Notes: generated by a model from the sequence alone, not told the origin. Positions 27,357 through 36,025 are shown, numbered from the stretch's first letter. The stretch: 50,062 bases of DNA from Bacteroidota bacterium (GCA_018268195.1 JAFDWZ010000038.1:16772-66833); one strand, 5' to 3'. Program-made: numbers and translations.

Positions 27357-27884
27357 ATGGCTCGATATTGTGCATTTCTGCGTGGCGTAAACGTGAACGG
27401 AATAACCATGAAAATGGAAATGGTTTGCAAGGTATTTGAACAAAGCGGCATGTCTGATGTTTCATCCGTATTGGCATCTGGAAATATTGTTTTCTCTTCA
27501 ACTAAATCCAAATCAACCCTTAAAAAATTGCTTGAAAAGTCCTTGTCGGAAAAATTCAATTATGAAGCTTTTTTGTTTCTGAAGGACGAAAATGAAATAA
27601 AACAAATCATCGGCATGAATCCGTTTAAACCACAACCTGAATATCATATTTACAGTTTCGCTGGTATTGATGGCATTGAAGAAATCCTCATGAACGAATT
27701 CAAAAAATCACAGAAATCGGAATTTGAAAAAGCTCAAATTGAAGGCGGAAATTTTTATTGGAAAATAATCAAAGGAAACACCCTGAAGACGGAATTCAGT
27801 AAAGTGCTCGGGAATAAAAAACTGAAAGATTCATTTACCTCCCGTAACATAAATACCTTTGAACGTGTTTTAAAGATTATGTAA
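27357..27884 (+). CDS. DUF1697 family protein
   Basis: 175 residues. The N-terminus ARYCAFLRGVNVNGITMKME and the LASGNIVFSS motif (about 40-49) are the signature of DUF1697. The fold is a two-domain alpha/beta type. Function is unknown across the family. It is cytoplasmic, with no signal peptide. The HMA-AraC gene begins 7 bases after its stop, so both genes may be expressed from one promoter, although a functional link to copper is not known. Confidence 0.9.
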   Translation: MARYCAFLRGVNVNGITMKMEMVCKVFEQSGMSDVSSVLASGNIVFSSTKSKSTLKKLLEKSLSEKFNYEAFLFLKDENEIKQIIGMNPFKPQPEYHIYSFAGIDGIEEILMNEFKKSQKSEFEKAQIEGGNFYWKIIKGNTLKTEFSKVLGNKKLKDSFTSRNINTFERVLKIM

Positions 27885-27891
27885 ACCGGAA

Positions 27892-28455
27892 ATGAAGTTG
27901 TTTATTAAAAATATGGTTTGTAACCGTTGTGTTATGGTTGTTCAGCACGAACTGGAAAAACTTGGAATAACACCTGTAAAAGTAACTCTTGGCGAAGTTA
28001 CTTTAGATGCTGAACTTAATCAGACCAAGCGACAAAACCTTGAAAATTCCTTAACGGCACTTGGTTTTGAAATTATAGATGACAGAAAAAGCAGAATGAT
28101 TGAAAAAATTAAAACCATCATTATTCAACTCATACATGTTCAGGATAACCGATTGCAACAAAATCTTTCTGAAATTCTGAGCAATGATCTGCATCATGAT
28201 TATAATTACCTATCAAACCTTTTTTCAGAAGTTGAAGGCATCACCATTGAAAAATATTTTATCGCTCAGAAAATTGAACGCGTAAAGGAATTGCTTGTGT
28301 ATGACGAACTCTCACTGAGTGAAATTGCCTTTCAGCTAAACTATTCAAGTGTGGCCTATCTGAGTAGTCAGTTTAAAAAAGTAACGGGATTAACTCCCAG
28401 CCATTTCAAACAGATAAAAACTGAAAAGCGAAAACCGCTGGATCAGGTAAAATAA
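27892..28455 (+). CDS. AraC-type regulator with N-terminal HMA-like metal domain
   Basis: 187 residues. Residues 1-65 look like an HMA domain: MKLFIKNMVCNRCVMVVQHEL has CxxC (Cys10, Cys13), and the beta-alpha-beta-beta-alpha-beta order continues to LTALGFEIIDD. A linker (about 70-95) leads to an AraC domain: YLSNLFSEVEGITIEKYFIAQKIERVKELL, then LSLSEIAFQLNYSSVAYLSSQFKKVTGLTPSHFK (about 139-174). This domain order recurs in Bacteroidota next to copper genes. Here copA follows about 1.5 kb away. The simplest reading is a one-component copper or heavy-metal sensor. The metal and target sites are inferred. The gene ends 6 bases from the convergent NPP gene. Confidence 0.9.
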   Translation: MKLFIKNMVCNRCVMVVQHELEKLGITPVKVTLGEVTLDAELNQTKRQNLENSLTALGFEIIDDRKSRMIEKIKTIIIQLIHVQDNRLQQNLSEILSNDLHHDYNYLSNLFSEVEGITIEKYFIAQKIERVKELLVYDELSLSEIAFQLNYSSVAYLSSQFKKVTGLTPSHFKQIKTEKRKPLDQVK

Positions 28456-28461
28456 GTCTCC

Positions 28462-29739
28462 TTATTTTAAAATTCCTTCAAGCACCTGAAGGCTTCCATC
28501 TATTTTTTCCGTAATCGGAAGTCCGAGAATTTTAGCTATCAAAGGATATACATTTATATTTTCAAAGTTGCCGATGGTTTTCTTTTCTTTGAAAGCAGGT
28601 CCCCATGCATAAAATACTGCCTGCATTTCAGGAAATGCATTGTCAAATCCATGTTGTCCTGCAGATTGTTTTCTTCCTTTAATACTAAATCCTCTGTTTG
28701 CATGTGTAGGAGTCAGAAATATATCACCAATTCTGTCGTATCGGTCATCTTTTGCTGCATAATGCCATCGTTCAGGAATTTCATTTGCAAGGTAAACCTG
28801 ATATCCGTTTTCTTCAGCTTTATCTTTTAGTTGTTTATAAACCGGCTCGATGTATTTTTTGTCTTTTGCATACAGATGTACAGTAGTGCTTCCATAGGTC
28901 ATCTTAAACTCTGAAGTATCAATATTTATAGGCAATGTTACAGGGTTATCCAAATCCATATTTGCCATACCGTGGTCCGACAGGAAAATAAAATTTACAG
29001 GCAGATTGGTAGATGCACAAGCCTCGTATAATTTGCGAACAGCATTATTTACAAAACGCACTGCTTGCTCGGTTTGTGTGGACTCAGTTCCGAATTTATG
29101 CTCAGCATGATCTACTTCCGGCAAATAAAAAGTAATAAGATGCGGACGGATACTATCCGGCAATTGCAGCCATGATTTTACCGTTTCAACTCGTCTGTCA
29201 ATGGCAATAGATTGATTGTAGTGAAAATAATACGTTGGAAAATAACCATCAATGGCACATTCAGAGCCTACCCAATAATAAGAAGCACTCAGCATTTTAT
29301 TTTGCTCGGCTAACACCCAAATTGGAATACCTCCATACCATGATGAATCTGATACGGCCTTTCTGTTTTGAATGGAATATACCTGATTTTTCTTTTTATC
29401 ATAAAATGTGTTGTCCACGATGCCGTGATGTGAAGGATACAAACCGGTGGCTATGGAATAGTGATTAGGAAAAGTAAGCGATGGAAATGATGGTTTCATA
29501 GATTCTGCCCTAACCCCTCCCCTACTCATTTCGTTTAGGAATTTAGCATCATATTTTTCTGCCAGGTCGTATCTAAATCCATCTGCCGAAATCAATATTA
29601 CGTATGGCTTTTTATATTGAGATTGATCATTGGTACGGTTCGGCACAACATACTGCACAGTATCCTGTGCTTTTAAGCTGAGTGAAACAAACATCACTGC
29701 ACTTATCAGTGCCAGCCTCTTTAAAGTGAGATGTATCAA
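28462..29739 (-). CDS. Exported ectonucleotide pyrophosphatase/phosphodiesterase (NPP-like)
   Basis: 425 residues in the alkaline phosphatase superfamily. The first metal motif is ISADGFRYDL (about 49-58). The nucleophile Thr lies in SFPSLTFPNHYSIATGLYPSHHGIV (about 83-107), typical of NPP enzymes. Later metal ligands are in YLPEVDHAEHKFG and LSDHGMANM (Asp/His). QSAGQHGFDNAFPEMQAVFYAWG carries the final His. The signal peptide IHLTLKRLALISAVMFVSLSLKAQ requires a start at TTG 29739; the only later ATG would cut the signal. It hydrolyses nucleotide or phospholipid phosphodiesters outside the cytoplasm. It is inserted, on the opposite strand, between the copper regulator and copA. Confidence 0.92.
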   Translation of the reverse strand: MIHLTLKRLALISAVMFVSLSLKAQDTVQYVVPNRTNDQSQYKKPYVILISADGFRYDLAEKYDAKFLNEMSRGGVRAESMKPSFPSLTFPNHYSIATGLYPSHHGIVDNTFYDKKKNQVYSIQNRKAVSDSSWYGGIPIWVLAEQNKMLSASYYWVGSECAIDGYFPTYYFHYNQSIAIDRRVETVKSWLQLPDSIRPHLITFYLPEVDHAEHKFGTESTQTEQAVRFVNNAVRKLYEACASTNLPVNFIFLSDHGMANMDLDNPVTLPINIDTSEFKMTYGSTTVHLYAKDKKYIEPVYKQLKDKAEENGYQVYLANEIPERWHYAAKDDRYDRIGDIFLTPTHANRGFSIKGRKQSAGQHGFDNAFPEMQAVFYAWGPAFKEKKTIGNFENINVYPLIAKILGLPITEKIDGSLQVLEGILK

Positions 29740-29771
29740 GTGAATTGGTTTTAAAATGTTTTCTTTAAAAA

Positions 29772-29779
29772 CAAAAATA
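29772..29779 (-). promoter_or_regulatory. Candidate Bacteroidota -7 box for the NPP-like gene
   Basis: On the minus strand TATTTTTG matches TAnnTTTG and ends 32 bases before the TTG start at 29739. It supports use of that start. The -33 element is not clear. Confidence 0.45.
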
Positions 29780-29933
29780 GTGCTTTAAGAATGTAATTTA
29801 TCTGAACGTAGCCTTCAATTTTTAAAACTTTTGCACGCGGTTCAATTATTTGTCTCATAGAAGAAACACACGACTAAATGCAGTTTTATAAAATGTCATA
29901 AATAAAATAAGAAATTACATAACTGTTCAGGCA

Positions 29934-29958
29934 GACCTTATTACGACCTTTGTAAGGT
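29934..29958 (+). promoter_or_regulatory. Candidate operator in the copA leader
   Basis: GACCTT occurs at 29934-29939 and again at 29945-29950, exactly 11 bases apart, and ACCTTA (29935-29940) is the inverse of TAAGGT (29953-29958). The second copy runs into CCTTTG, which is close to a -7 box (GAnnTTTG). The array lies 12 bases before the copA ATG. Direct repeats one helical turn apart suit an AraC-type regulator. No binding data; inference only. Confidence 0.4.
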
Positions 29959-29969
29959 TAAATTTATAA

Positions 29970-32387
29970 ATGATGGCAACAGAAAAGAATCAGTTAGTTT
30001 ATCTCCCTCTCGAAAATGTGGACAGTGAGCATTGTGCCATGATTGTGAATAATGGACTCGACAAGGTCAAAGGTGTTTTAAGCCACAAAGTAGAACTCAA
30101 CAACAACCGCGCTATTATAACTGTTGACGATCATTCAACAGTTGCAGATGCCATAGCAGCAATACGCAATTTAGGTTACGGTGTTTCAACTTTGAAAAAA
30201 TCCTTTCCTGTATTGAATATGACCTGTGCTTCCTGCGCTTTAAGTGTGGAAAGTATGACAAAAACATCTGAAGGTGTTGTTAGTGCTTCAGTGAATTATG
30301 CCAATGCCATGCTTTCCGTAGAATATATGCCGGGCATCACCAATCCGCTAAAATTGCAAAAGGCAATACAATCCATTGGTTACGATTTACTCATTGAAGA
30401 TGAAAGCACACAACACGACTCACTCGAGGCATTACATGATAAGCGTTTCAGAGAATTAAAAACTAAAACAATATGGTCAATAATTCTTGCTGTTCCTGTT
30501 ATGGTTATCGGAATGTTTTTTATGCACATGCCTTATGCAAATTATATCATGTGGCTACTGTCCACACCTGTAGTAATTTGGTTTGGCAAAGGTTTTTTTA
30601 TCAATGCATGGAAGCAGGCTAAACACCGTTCTGCCAATATGGACACATTGGTGGCATTGAGCACAGGCATTGCCTACTTATTCAGTGTTTTCAATATGCT
30701 GTTTCCCCAATTCTGGATAAATCGCGGATTGGAAGTACATGTATATTTTGAAGCTGCAGCAGTTATTATTGCATTCATTCTGTTAGGGAAAACGTTGGAA
30801 GAAAAAGCAAAAGGAAATACCTCATCAGCCATTAAAAAATTAATAGGTCTTCAGCCTAAAACAGTAACCAAAATTCTTGAGGATGGTTCGGAGCATCAGA
30901 TTGCCATTGACGAAGTAGCTGAGGATGATTTGCTGCATGTAAAACCCGGAGAGCGCATTGCAGTTGATGGTGTAGTTGTTTCAGGAAGTTCGTATGTAGA
31001 TGAAAGTATGCTTACCGGAGAATCGGTTCCGGTTTTAAAAAATGAGCAAGAGAAAATTTTTGCAGGAACCATTAATCAGAAAGGTAGTTTTAAATTTAAA
31101 GCAACAAGGGTGGGAAAAGACACCATGCTGGCGCATATCATAAAAATGGTTCAGGACGCTCAGGGAAGTAAAGCTCCCGTGCAGAAATTAGTTGATAAAG
31201 TTGCAGCCATTTTTGTTCCTGTGGTTATGGCTGCTTCAGTGCTTACCTTCATATTATGGATGATTCTTGGTGGTGAAAACAGTATCGTGCATGGATTGCT
31301 TGCAGCTGTTTCGGTATTGGTAATAGCTTGCCCCTGTGCTCTTGGATTGGCTACTCCTACTGCTATAATGGTAGGTGTTGGCAAAGGAGCTGAAAACGGC
31401 ATTCTTATAAAAGATGCTGAAAGCTTGGAGATGGCTAAAAAAGTAGATGCCATAGTTTTGGATAAAACAGGAACCATCACCGAAGGAAAACCTCAGGTTA
31501 CAGGTGTTGCCTGGCTGAATAATGATGACTCGGCAAAACAAATTTTATTCACTTTGGAAAAACAGTCAGAGCATCCCCTTGCCGAGGCTGTGGTTTCATT
31601 TTATAAAAATGAAAAGGGTGTTGCTCTAACTTCATTCGAAAGCATTACCGGCAAGGGCATTAAAGCAGTTTATAACGGACAAACTTATTTTGCAGGAAAT
31701 ATTCAATTGTTGAATGAGAATGGCATTATGGGATGCAGTGAATTACAACAGCAGGCTGATAAATGGTACAGCCTTGCAAACACTGTAATTTGGTTTGCCG
31801 ACAGTAAAAAAACTTTAGCTGCCATTGCTATTGCCGATAAAATTAAAGACACATCTGTTCTGGCTATAAAAGAATTGAAGTCTATGGGAATTGAAGTGTA
31901 CATGCTTACAGGTGATAATACATCTACAGCAAAGAGCATTGCTGAGCAGACCGGAATCAGCAATTACAAAGCAGAAATGTTGCCTCAGCATAAAGCTGAT
32001 TTTATTAAATCGTTGCAGCAACAAGGAAAAACAGTTGCTATGGTAGGTGATGGTATTAACGACAGCACAGCACTTGCTACTGCTGATGTAAGCATTGCCA
32101 TGGGAAAAGGCAGTGATATTGCAATGGATGTAGCACGGATGACTATTATTTCGTCCGATTTGAATAAAATACCTCGCGCTATTCGCCTATCCGGACAAAC
32201 GGTTGCCACCATCAAGCAAAATCTGTTTTGGGCATTTATTTATAACATCATTGGAATACCTATTGCTGCCGGAATCCTCTACCCTATAAATGGATTTTTG
32301 CTCAACCCCATGATTGCTGGTGCTGCTATGGCATTCAGCAGTGTGAGTGTGGTGAGCAATAGCCTGCGATTAAAACTAAAAACGTAA
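29970..32387 (+). CDS. copA: Copper-translocating P-type ATPase CopA
   Basis: 805 residues in the P1B-1 group. There are two N-terminal HMA modules: the first (about 8-75) has only one Cys at its loop (SEHCAM, Cys22) and the second (about 78-145) has a full MTCASC (Cys86, Cys89). The ion site CPC is at 454-456, the phosphorylation site DKTGT at 498-502, the SEHP nucleotide loop at about 533-536, then TGDN and GDGIND. YN in TM7 and MAFSSVSVVSNS in TM8 are the Cu+ signature. It pumps Cu+ out of the cytoplasm. A putative operator precedes it, and a CopZ-like HMA gene follows after 78 bases with its own -7 box. Confidence 0.97.
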   Translation: MMATEKNQLVYLPLENVDSEHCAMIVNNGLDKVKGVLSHKVELNNNRAIITVDDHSTVADAIAAIRNLGYGVSTLKKSFPVLNMTCASCALSVESMTKTSEGVVSASVNYANAMLSVEYMPGITNPLKLQKAIQSIGYDLLIEDESTQHDSLEALHDKRFRELKTKTIWSIILAVPVMVIGMFFMHMPYANYIMWLLSTPVVIWFGKGFFINAWKQAKHRSANMDTLVALSTGIAYLFSVFNMLFPQFWINRGLEVHVYFEAAAVIIAFILLGKTLEEKAKGNTSSAIKKLIGLQPKTVTKILEDGSEHQIAIDEVAEDDLLHVKPGERIAVDGVVVSGSSYVDESMLTGESVPVLKNEQEKIFAGTINQKGSFKFKATRVGKDTMLAHIIKMVQDAQGSKAPVQKLVDKVAAIFVPVVMAASVLTFILWMILGGENSIVHGLLAAVSVLVIACPCALGLATPTAIMVGVGKGAENGILIKDAESLEMAKKVDAIVLDKTGTITEGKPQVTGVAWLNNDDSAKQILFTLEKQSEHPLAEAVVSFYKNEKGVALTSFESITGKGIKAVYNGQTYFAGNIQLLNENGIMGCSELQQQADKWYSLANTVIWFADSKKTLAAIAIADKIKDTSVLAIKELKSMGIEVYMLTGDNTSTAKSIAEQTGISNYKAEMLPQHKADFIKSLQQQGKTVAMVGDGINDSTALATADVSIAMGKGSDIAMDVARMTIISSDLNKIPRAIRLSGQTVATIKQNLFWAFIYNIIGIPIAAGILYPINGFLLNPMIAGAAMAFSSVSVVSNSLRLKLKT

Positions 32388-32433
32388 AACTTATAAATTA
32401 AACAGGAAATAATATAATACTTCAGAGCGAAAC

Positions 32434-32450
32434 AGTGCTAACTTTGCACT
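32434..32450 (+). promoter_or_regulatory. Candidate promoter with inverted repeat before the CopZ-like gene
   Basis: TAACTTTG (32439-32446) is a full -7 match, ending 19 bases before the ATG. It is bracketed by the perfect inverted repeat AGTGC-N7-GCACT (32434-32438 and 32446-32450). No -33 TTTG is seen, which would suit an activated promoter. Confidence 0.5.
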
Positions 32451-32465
32451 TTAATTAATAAAAAC

Positions 32466-32684
32466 ATGGATAATAAAGAGATGAAATTTAAAACGAATAT
32501 CAATTGTGGAGGATGCGTTGCTAAAGTTACGCCTTTTATGAATGAAGTAGCAGGTAGTGGCAAATGGGCAGTAGATACTACTATAAAAGATAAAATTCTT
32601 TCAGTTGAAAGTGGTCAAATTACCAAAGAGGCCATAATGGAAGCTGTGAAAAATGCAGGTTTTAAAATTGAAGAAATAGTTTAA
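32466..32684 (+). CDS. CopZ-like HMA copper chaperone
   Basis: 72 residues, a single HMA domain. The metal loop is INCGGCVAKV (CxxC at Cys14 and Cys17), with the beta-alpha-beta-beta-alpha-beta pattern through MEAVKNAGFKIEEI. CopZ-type proteins carry Cu+ to CopA or to regulators in the cytoplasm. There is no signal peptide. It follows copA and precedes a DUF3347 gene by 11 bases. Confidence 0.9.
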   Translation: MDNKEMKFKTNINCGGCVAKVTPFMNEVAGSGKWAVDTTIKDKILSVESGQITKEAIMEAVKNAGFKIEEIV

Positions 32685-32695
32685 TCAAATTAAAA

Positions 32696-33139
32696 ATGAA
32701 AAAAACAATATTAACAACAGCAATCCTGTTACTGGGAGTAGCAGCATTTGCTCAAAACACCGACATGTTGGTGAAAAATTATCTCAGCGTAAAGAATGCA
32801 TTGGTACTGAGTGATGACAAAGCAGTTGCCACAGCTACTACTGTACTTCAAAAAAGCATTACCGATGATAAAGATTTTGGAAAAAATACAGCATTAAAAA
32901 GAGCTGTAAACAAATTGGCTGATGCCAAAACACTGGAGAAACAACGTGCAGCTTTTTATAATGTTTCCACCATCATCTGGAAGGAAGTAAAAAATGCTGA
33001 TAAAGTGAATCAGCCGGTTTATTATCAGTATTGCCCAATGGCAGATGGATACTGGTTAAGTACAGAAAAAAATATTGAAAACCCTTATTATGGCTCGTCC
33101 ATGCTTAAATGCGGACGGGTGGTAGATACCAAGGAGTAA
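32696..33139 (+). CDS. DUF3347 exported protein
   Basis: 147 residues with a signal peptide (MKKTILTTAILLLGVAAFAQ). The C-terminal YYQYCPMADGYWLSTEKNIENPYYG (about 108-132), then MLKCG, is the DUF3347 signature, whose Cys, Met and His-poor motif suggests metal binding. Family members often appear beside Cu/Ag efflux genes or as C-terminal parts of CusB-like proteins. A periplasmic copper-binding role is an inference. It shares the HMA gene's transcript and is followed by a strong terminator. Confidence 0.88.
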   Translation: MKKTILTTAILLLGVAAFAQNTDMLVKNYLSVKNALVLSDDKAVATATTVLQKSITDDKDFGKNTALKRAVNKLADAKTLEKQRAAFYNVSTIIWKEVKNADKVNQPVYYQYCPMADGYWLSTEKNIENPYYGSSMLKCGRVVDTKE

Positions 33140-33158
33140 TCAACGCAATCAACAATTT

Positions 33159-33188
33159 AAGGCTGCCGGAGTGCAGCCTTTTTTGTTT
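33159..33188 (+). terminator. Rho-independent terminator after the copper genes
   Basis: An 8 bp stem (AAGGCTGC/GCAGCCTT, 33159-33166 with 33173-33180) has the loop CGGAGT and a following T tract. It begins 19 bases after the DUF3347 stop codon. Confidence 0.88.
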
Positions 33189-33428
33189 TCTGAAAATGTC
33201 ACGGGATGCAAATGGCTAAATAATCCAATGGCGCATCATTGATTGTTGAGATTAAAATGAAAAATAAATTATTTCCCGTTTCAGTAACTATTCTTTACTA
33301 AGTTCGTCTTATTAAAAAACTATCTGATGCCTGAACTATGAATTTAAGTGTTCATCAGTCAAATAATTAAAGCAAAGTGCCGAAAATCATCTAACATTAT
33401 TTTAATATTTATCTCTAAAAATCAATTC

Positions 33429-34412
33429 ATGAAAAAGTTACTCAAAGTTTTGTTATGGCTATTGACAATAGTAATAATCGTCATAGGTTCAGCAATTACC
33501 TATGTTAAAGTGGCATTGCCTGATGTGGGTGCTGCACCTGATATGAAAATTGAAGCTACTCCCGAACGAATAGCAAGAGGCGAATATCTTGCCAACCATG
33601 TTACATTGTGCATTGATTGTCATTCCACCCGCGACTGGAGCAGGTTTTCCGGACCACCACTTGAAGGTACCTTTGGCAAAGGAGGTGAAACTTTCAATCA
33701 GAAATTTGGATTCCCCGGTGCTTATTATTCTGCAAATATTACTCCCGAAGGTATCAGAGATTATACTGACGGTGAATTATTCCGTTTAATAACTACCGGA
33801 GTAAAAAAAAATGGCAGCGCAATGTTTCCAGTTATGCCTTATCCCTATTATGGACGTATGGATAGTGAAGACATCAAATCAATCATTGCATACATCCGTA
33901 CGCTAAATCCCATCGTTAATCAGGTACCTGAATCACATTCGGATTTCCCTATGAATATTATCATTAACACCATACCATCAAAAGCGCACCCCGTATCACT
34001 ACCTCCCAAAACAGATGTGATAAATTATGGGAAGTATATGGCAAATGCTGCAGCATGTATTGAATGTCATACCAAGGCGGATAAAGGAACTTTGGTTGCA
34101 GGTATGGAGTATGCAGGTGGAAGAGAGTTTCAGTTTCCTGATGGTACGGTATTACGTTCAACAAATCTTACACCCGATAATGAAACAGGCATAGGCCAGT
34201 GGACAGAGCAATCATTCTTGGCTATTTTTCACTCACGTTCCGATTCCACTACGTTGAATACAAAGGTTAAACCCGGTGAGTTTAATTCCATTATGCCCTG
34301 GACGATGTATGGTAAAATGAATGATGAGGATTTGAAGGCCATATTTGCTTTCCTTAAAACTCAAAAGCCTGTCAGCAACAAAGTTGAAATATACACTCCT
34401 GCAGGCAAATAA
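33429..34412 (+). CDS. Membrane-anchored diheme cytochrome c
   Basis: 327 residues from ATG 33429; a longer frame to 33348 would put 27 residues before the natural start MKKLLKVLLW. One membrane helix (about 5-28) anchors the protein. There are two haem c sites: CIDCH (61-65) and CIECH (210-214). Met in MFPVMPYPYYGRM (Met136) and in IMPWTMYGKMND are likely axial ligands, giving a duplicated class I fold. The alcohol-dehydrogenase cytochrome and diheme gluconate dehydrogenase subunits look similar. It should carry electrons in the periplasm. No dehydrogenase partner is in view. Confidence 0.92.
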   Translation: MKKLLKVLLWLLTIVIIVIGSAITYVKVALPDVGAAPDMKIEATPERIARGEYLANHVTLCIDCHSTRDWSRFSGPPLEGTFGKGGETFNQKFGFPGAYYSANITPEGIRDYTDGELFRLITTGVKKNGSAMFPVMPYPYYGRMDSEDIKSIIAYIRTLNPIVNQVPESHSDFPMNIIINTIPSKAHPVSLPPKTDVINYGKYMANAAACIECHTKADKGTLVAGMEYAGGREFQFPDGTVLRSTNLTPDNETGIGQWTEQSFLAIFHSRSDSTTLNTKVKPGEFNSIMPWTMYGKMNDEDLKAIFAFLKTQKPVSNKVEIYTPAGK

Positions 34413-34569
34413 TTATACGGAACATTCTACTTGTCACGCAGATGAAGTTTGGAATGTGATATTAAGGAATCAGTTTTTTTATTGTAAAAGTTTTTATGAG
34501 CAAATACAATTGCTATTATAATTTCTTCGTTATTTACGGTATTAAAACCTTTTAATAATACTTCGTAAT

Positions 34570-35442
34570 ATGAAACTAAGATATCTGATTTTAATGGGAC
34601 TGATTGCAAGTGCTTCAGCCTGTAAAAAGGAAAAGGACAAAAAAGAGCCTCAACTTATTTTTAAAGTTAAACTCGACCCACAACAACCTCGGCTCGATGT
34701 GTTTGGCAACCCGGCAGTAATGCCTGCAGGACATGCCGCGCAGAATCCCGATTTTAATTATGTTGCCATCCACTCCATTGAATTGGTTCCAAATAAATTT
34801 ACTCAGTTCGAGCAGGGCGATCTTGTTTATTCAGCAAGAAACGTTATGCAGAATGGTGTTCATGCAGTGGTATTTGATGAACTCAAACAACTTAAAAACG
34901 GTGATGTGGTTTTTACTATACCATTGAGCAAAGTTACTCCGGGTTCGTATGAATATATCCGTTCGTCTGTGGATTATCAGAATTACAACTTCAACTTCAG
35001 AGCCAACGGATATGATATGACAGGCACTGTAGGATGCTTTGTTGGGCATAATACTTTAATTTCATCCTATACCATCAAAGATAAATCGGTAACGGTTAAC
35101 GGAGTTAAAGCGCAGGGATACTATGGCATAGAAATTCCTCCTATTCCGCCCTTCTATCCCGGAGAAGTAATTGAAGGACAAACACCTTCAACTACAGTCA
35201 TAAACCCACTCAATGCCACTTCGCCATTGCCTGCAGGAAGTTGTACGGTTACAGGCACATTTCCTGAAAAATTTATAATCACCGGAAATGAAACCGGTGA
35301 TATCGTTATCACACTATCGTTCAGCACAAACAACAGTTTTGAATGGACGGACACCAATGGAAATGGAATCCTTGAACCTCTTGATGGAGAACAAGTAGTA
35401 GATATGGGACTGCGCGGACTTATTCCTTTAGTTGAAAGATAG
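34570..35442 (+). CDS. Lipoprotein of unknown function
   Basis: 290 residues, not a named family that I recognise. The signal ends in a lipobox-like LIASASAC with Cys18 followed by KKEKDKKE, a charged linker. The remainder is strand-rich. Near the end DTNGNGILEPLDGEQVVDMG (about 257-276) resembles an EF-hand or dockerin-type calcium loop. It is likely tethered in the periplasm or at the cell surface. It has its own gap of 157 bases upstream, with no clear promoter match. Confidence 0.82.
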   Translation: MKLRYLILMGLIASASACKKEKDKKEPQLIFKVKLDPQQPRLDVFGNPAVMPAGHAAQNPDFNYVAIHSIELVPNKFTQFEQGDLVYSARNVMQNGVHAVVFDELKQLKNGDVVFTIPLSKVTPGSYEYIRSSVDYQNYNFNFRANGYDMTGTVGCFVGHNTLISSYTIKDKSVTVNGVKAQGYYGIEIPPIPPFYPGEVIEGQTPSTTVINPLNATSPLPAGSCTVTGTFPEKFIITGNETGDIVITLSFSTNNSFEWTDTNGNGILEPLDGEQVVDMGLRGLIPLVER

Positions 35443-35533
35443 TGCTTTCAGAAAGTCAATTGCTGAAAACAAGATTGTGCAAATATCCATTCTGAAAATT
35501 TAGCTTTGAATATTCACCATCCCCTCCTCTTCC

Positions 35534-36025
35534 CTACGACCTGAAGTTCACATATTGCAGTGGCAATTCAATAGGTTTGGTTTTTATAACGGCAATCACT
35601 TCCAGAAGGTCGTCAATTTTTTTACCTGTTACACGCACTTGCTCGTCCATGATTGATGCCTGCACCTTCATGCCCGTATCTTTGATGTGTTTTACAATTC
35701 CTTTGGCTGTTTCTTTATCAATCCCTTTTTTAATTTTCACATCCTTGCGCACCATATTTCCCGAAGCATAGTGGTCTTTGCCGAAATCAAAACATTTTGG
35801 GTCAATGCCCTGCTTCATAGAACGACTGATGATGATATCACGAATGGCATTCATCCGCATTTCGTTCTCCGTAGTAATTTTCAATGTCATTTCCTTTTTG
35901 TCTAATTCTATTTCCGTCTTCGAACCGTGAAAATCGTAGCGGTTAACAATTTCTTTCTTAGCCACATTGATGGCATTATCCAATTTCTGAATATCAATTT
36001 CATTAACAATATCGAATGAAGGCAT
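35534..36025 (-). CDS. yajQ: YajQ family nucleotide-binding protein
   Basis: 163 residues, the full family length. MPSFDIVNEIDIQKLDNAIN opens the first of two ferredoxin-like repeats, then NRYDFHGSKTEIELD, and RSMKQGIDPKCFDFGKDHYASGNMVRKDVKIKKGI and KHIKDTGMKVQASIMDEQVRVTGKK follow. Some YajQ proteins bind cyclic di-GMP, others bind RNA or nucleotides; the role here is open. It is a single-gene unit, convergent with the lipoprotein gene. Confidence 0.95.
   Translation of the reverse strand: MPSFDIVNEIDIQKLDNAINVAKKEIVNRYDFHGSKTEIELDKKEMTLKITTENEMRMNAIRDIIISRSMKQGIDPKCFDFGKDHYASGNMVRKDVKIKKGIDKETAKGIVKHIKDTGMKVQASIMDEQVRVTGKKIDDLLEVIAVIKTKPIELPLQYVNFRS

Noticed and set aside
33348..33428. Extension of the diheme cytochrome
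   Set aside because: MKKLLKVLLW at 33429 is a standard membrane-anchor start; the added residues are not plausible as a leader.
33189..33428. Possible small RNA or gene between the copper terminator and the cytochrome gene
   Set aside because: Only a weak GATGC/GCATC inverted repeat is visible, with no stable hairpin, T tract or coding frame.
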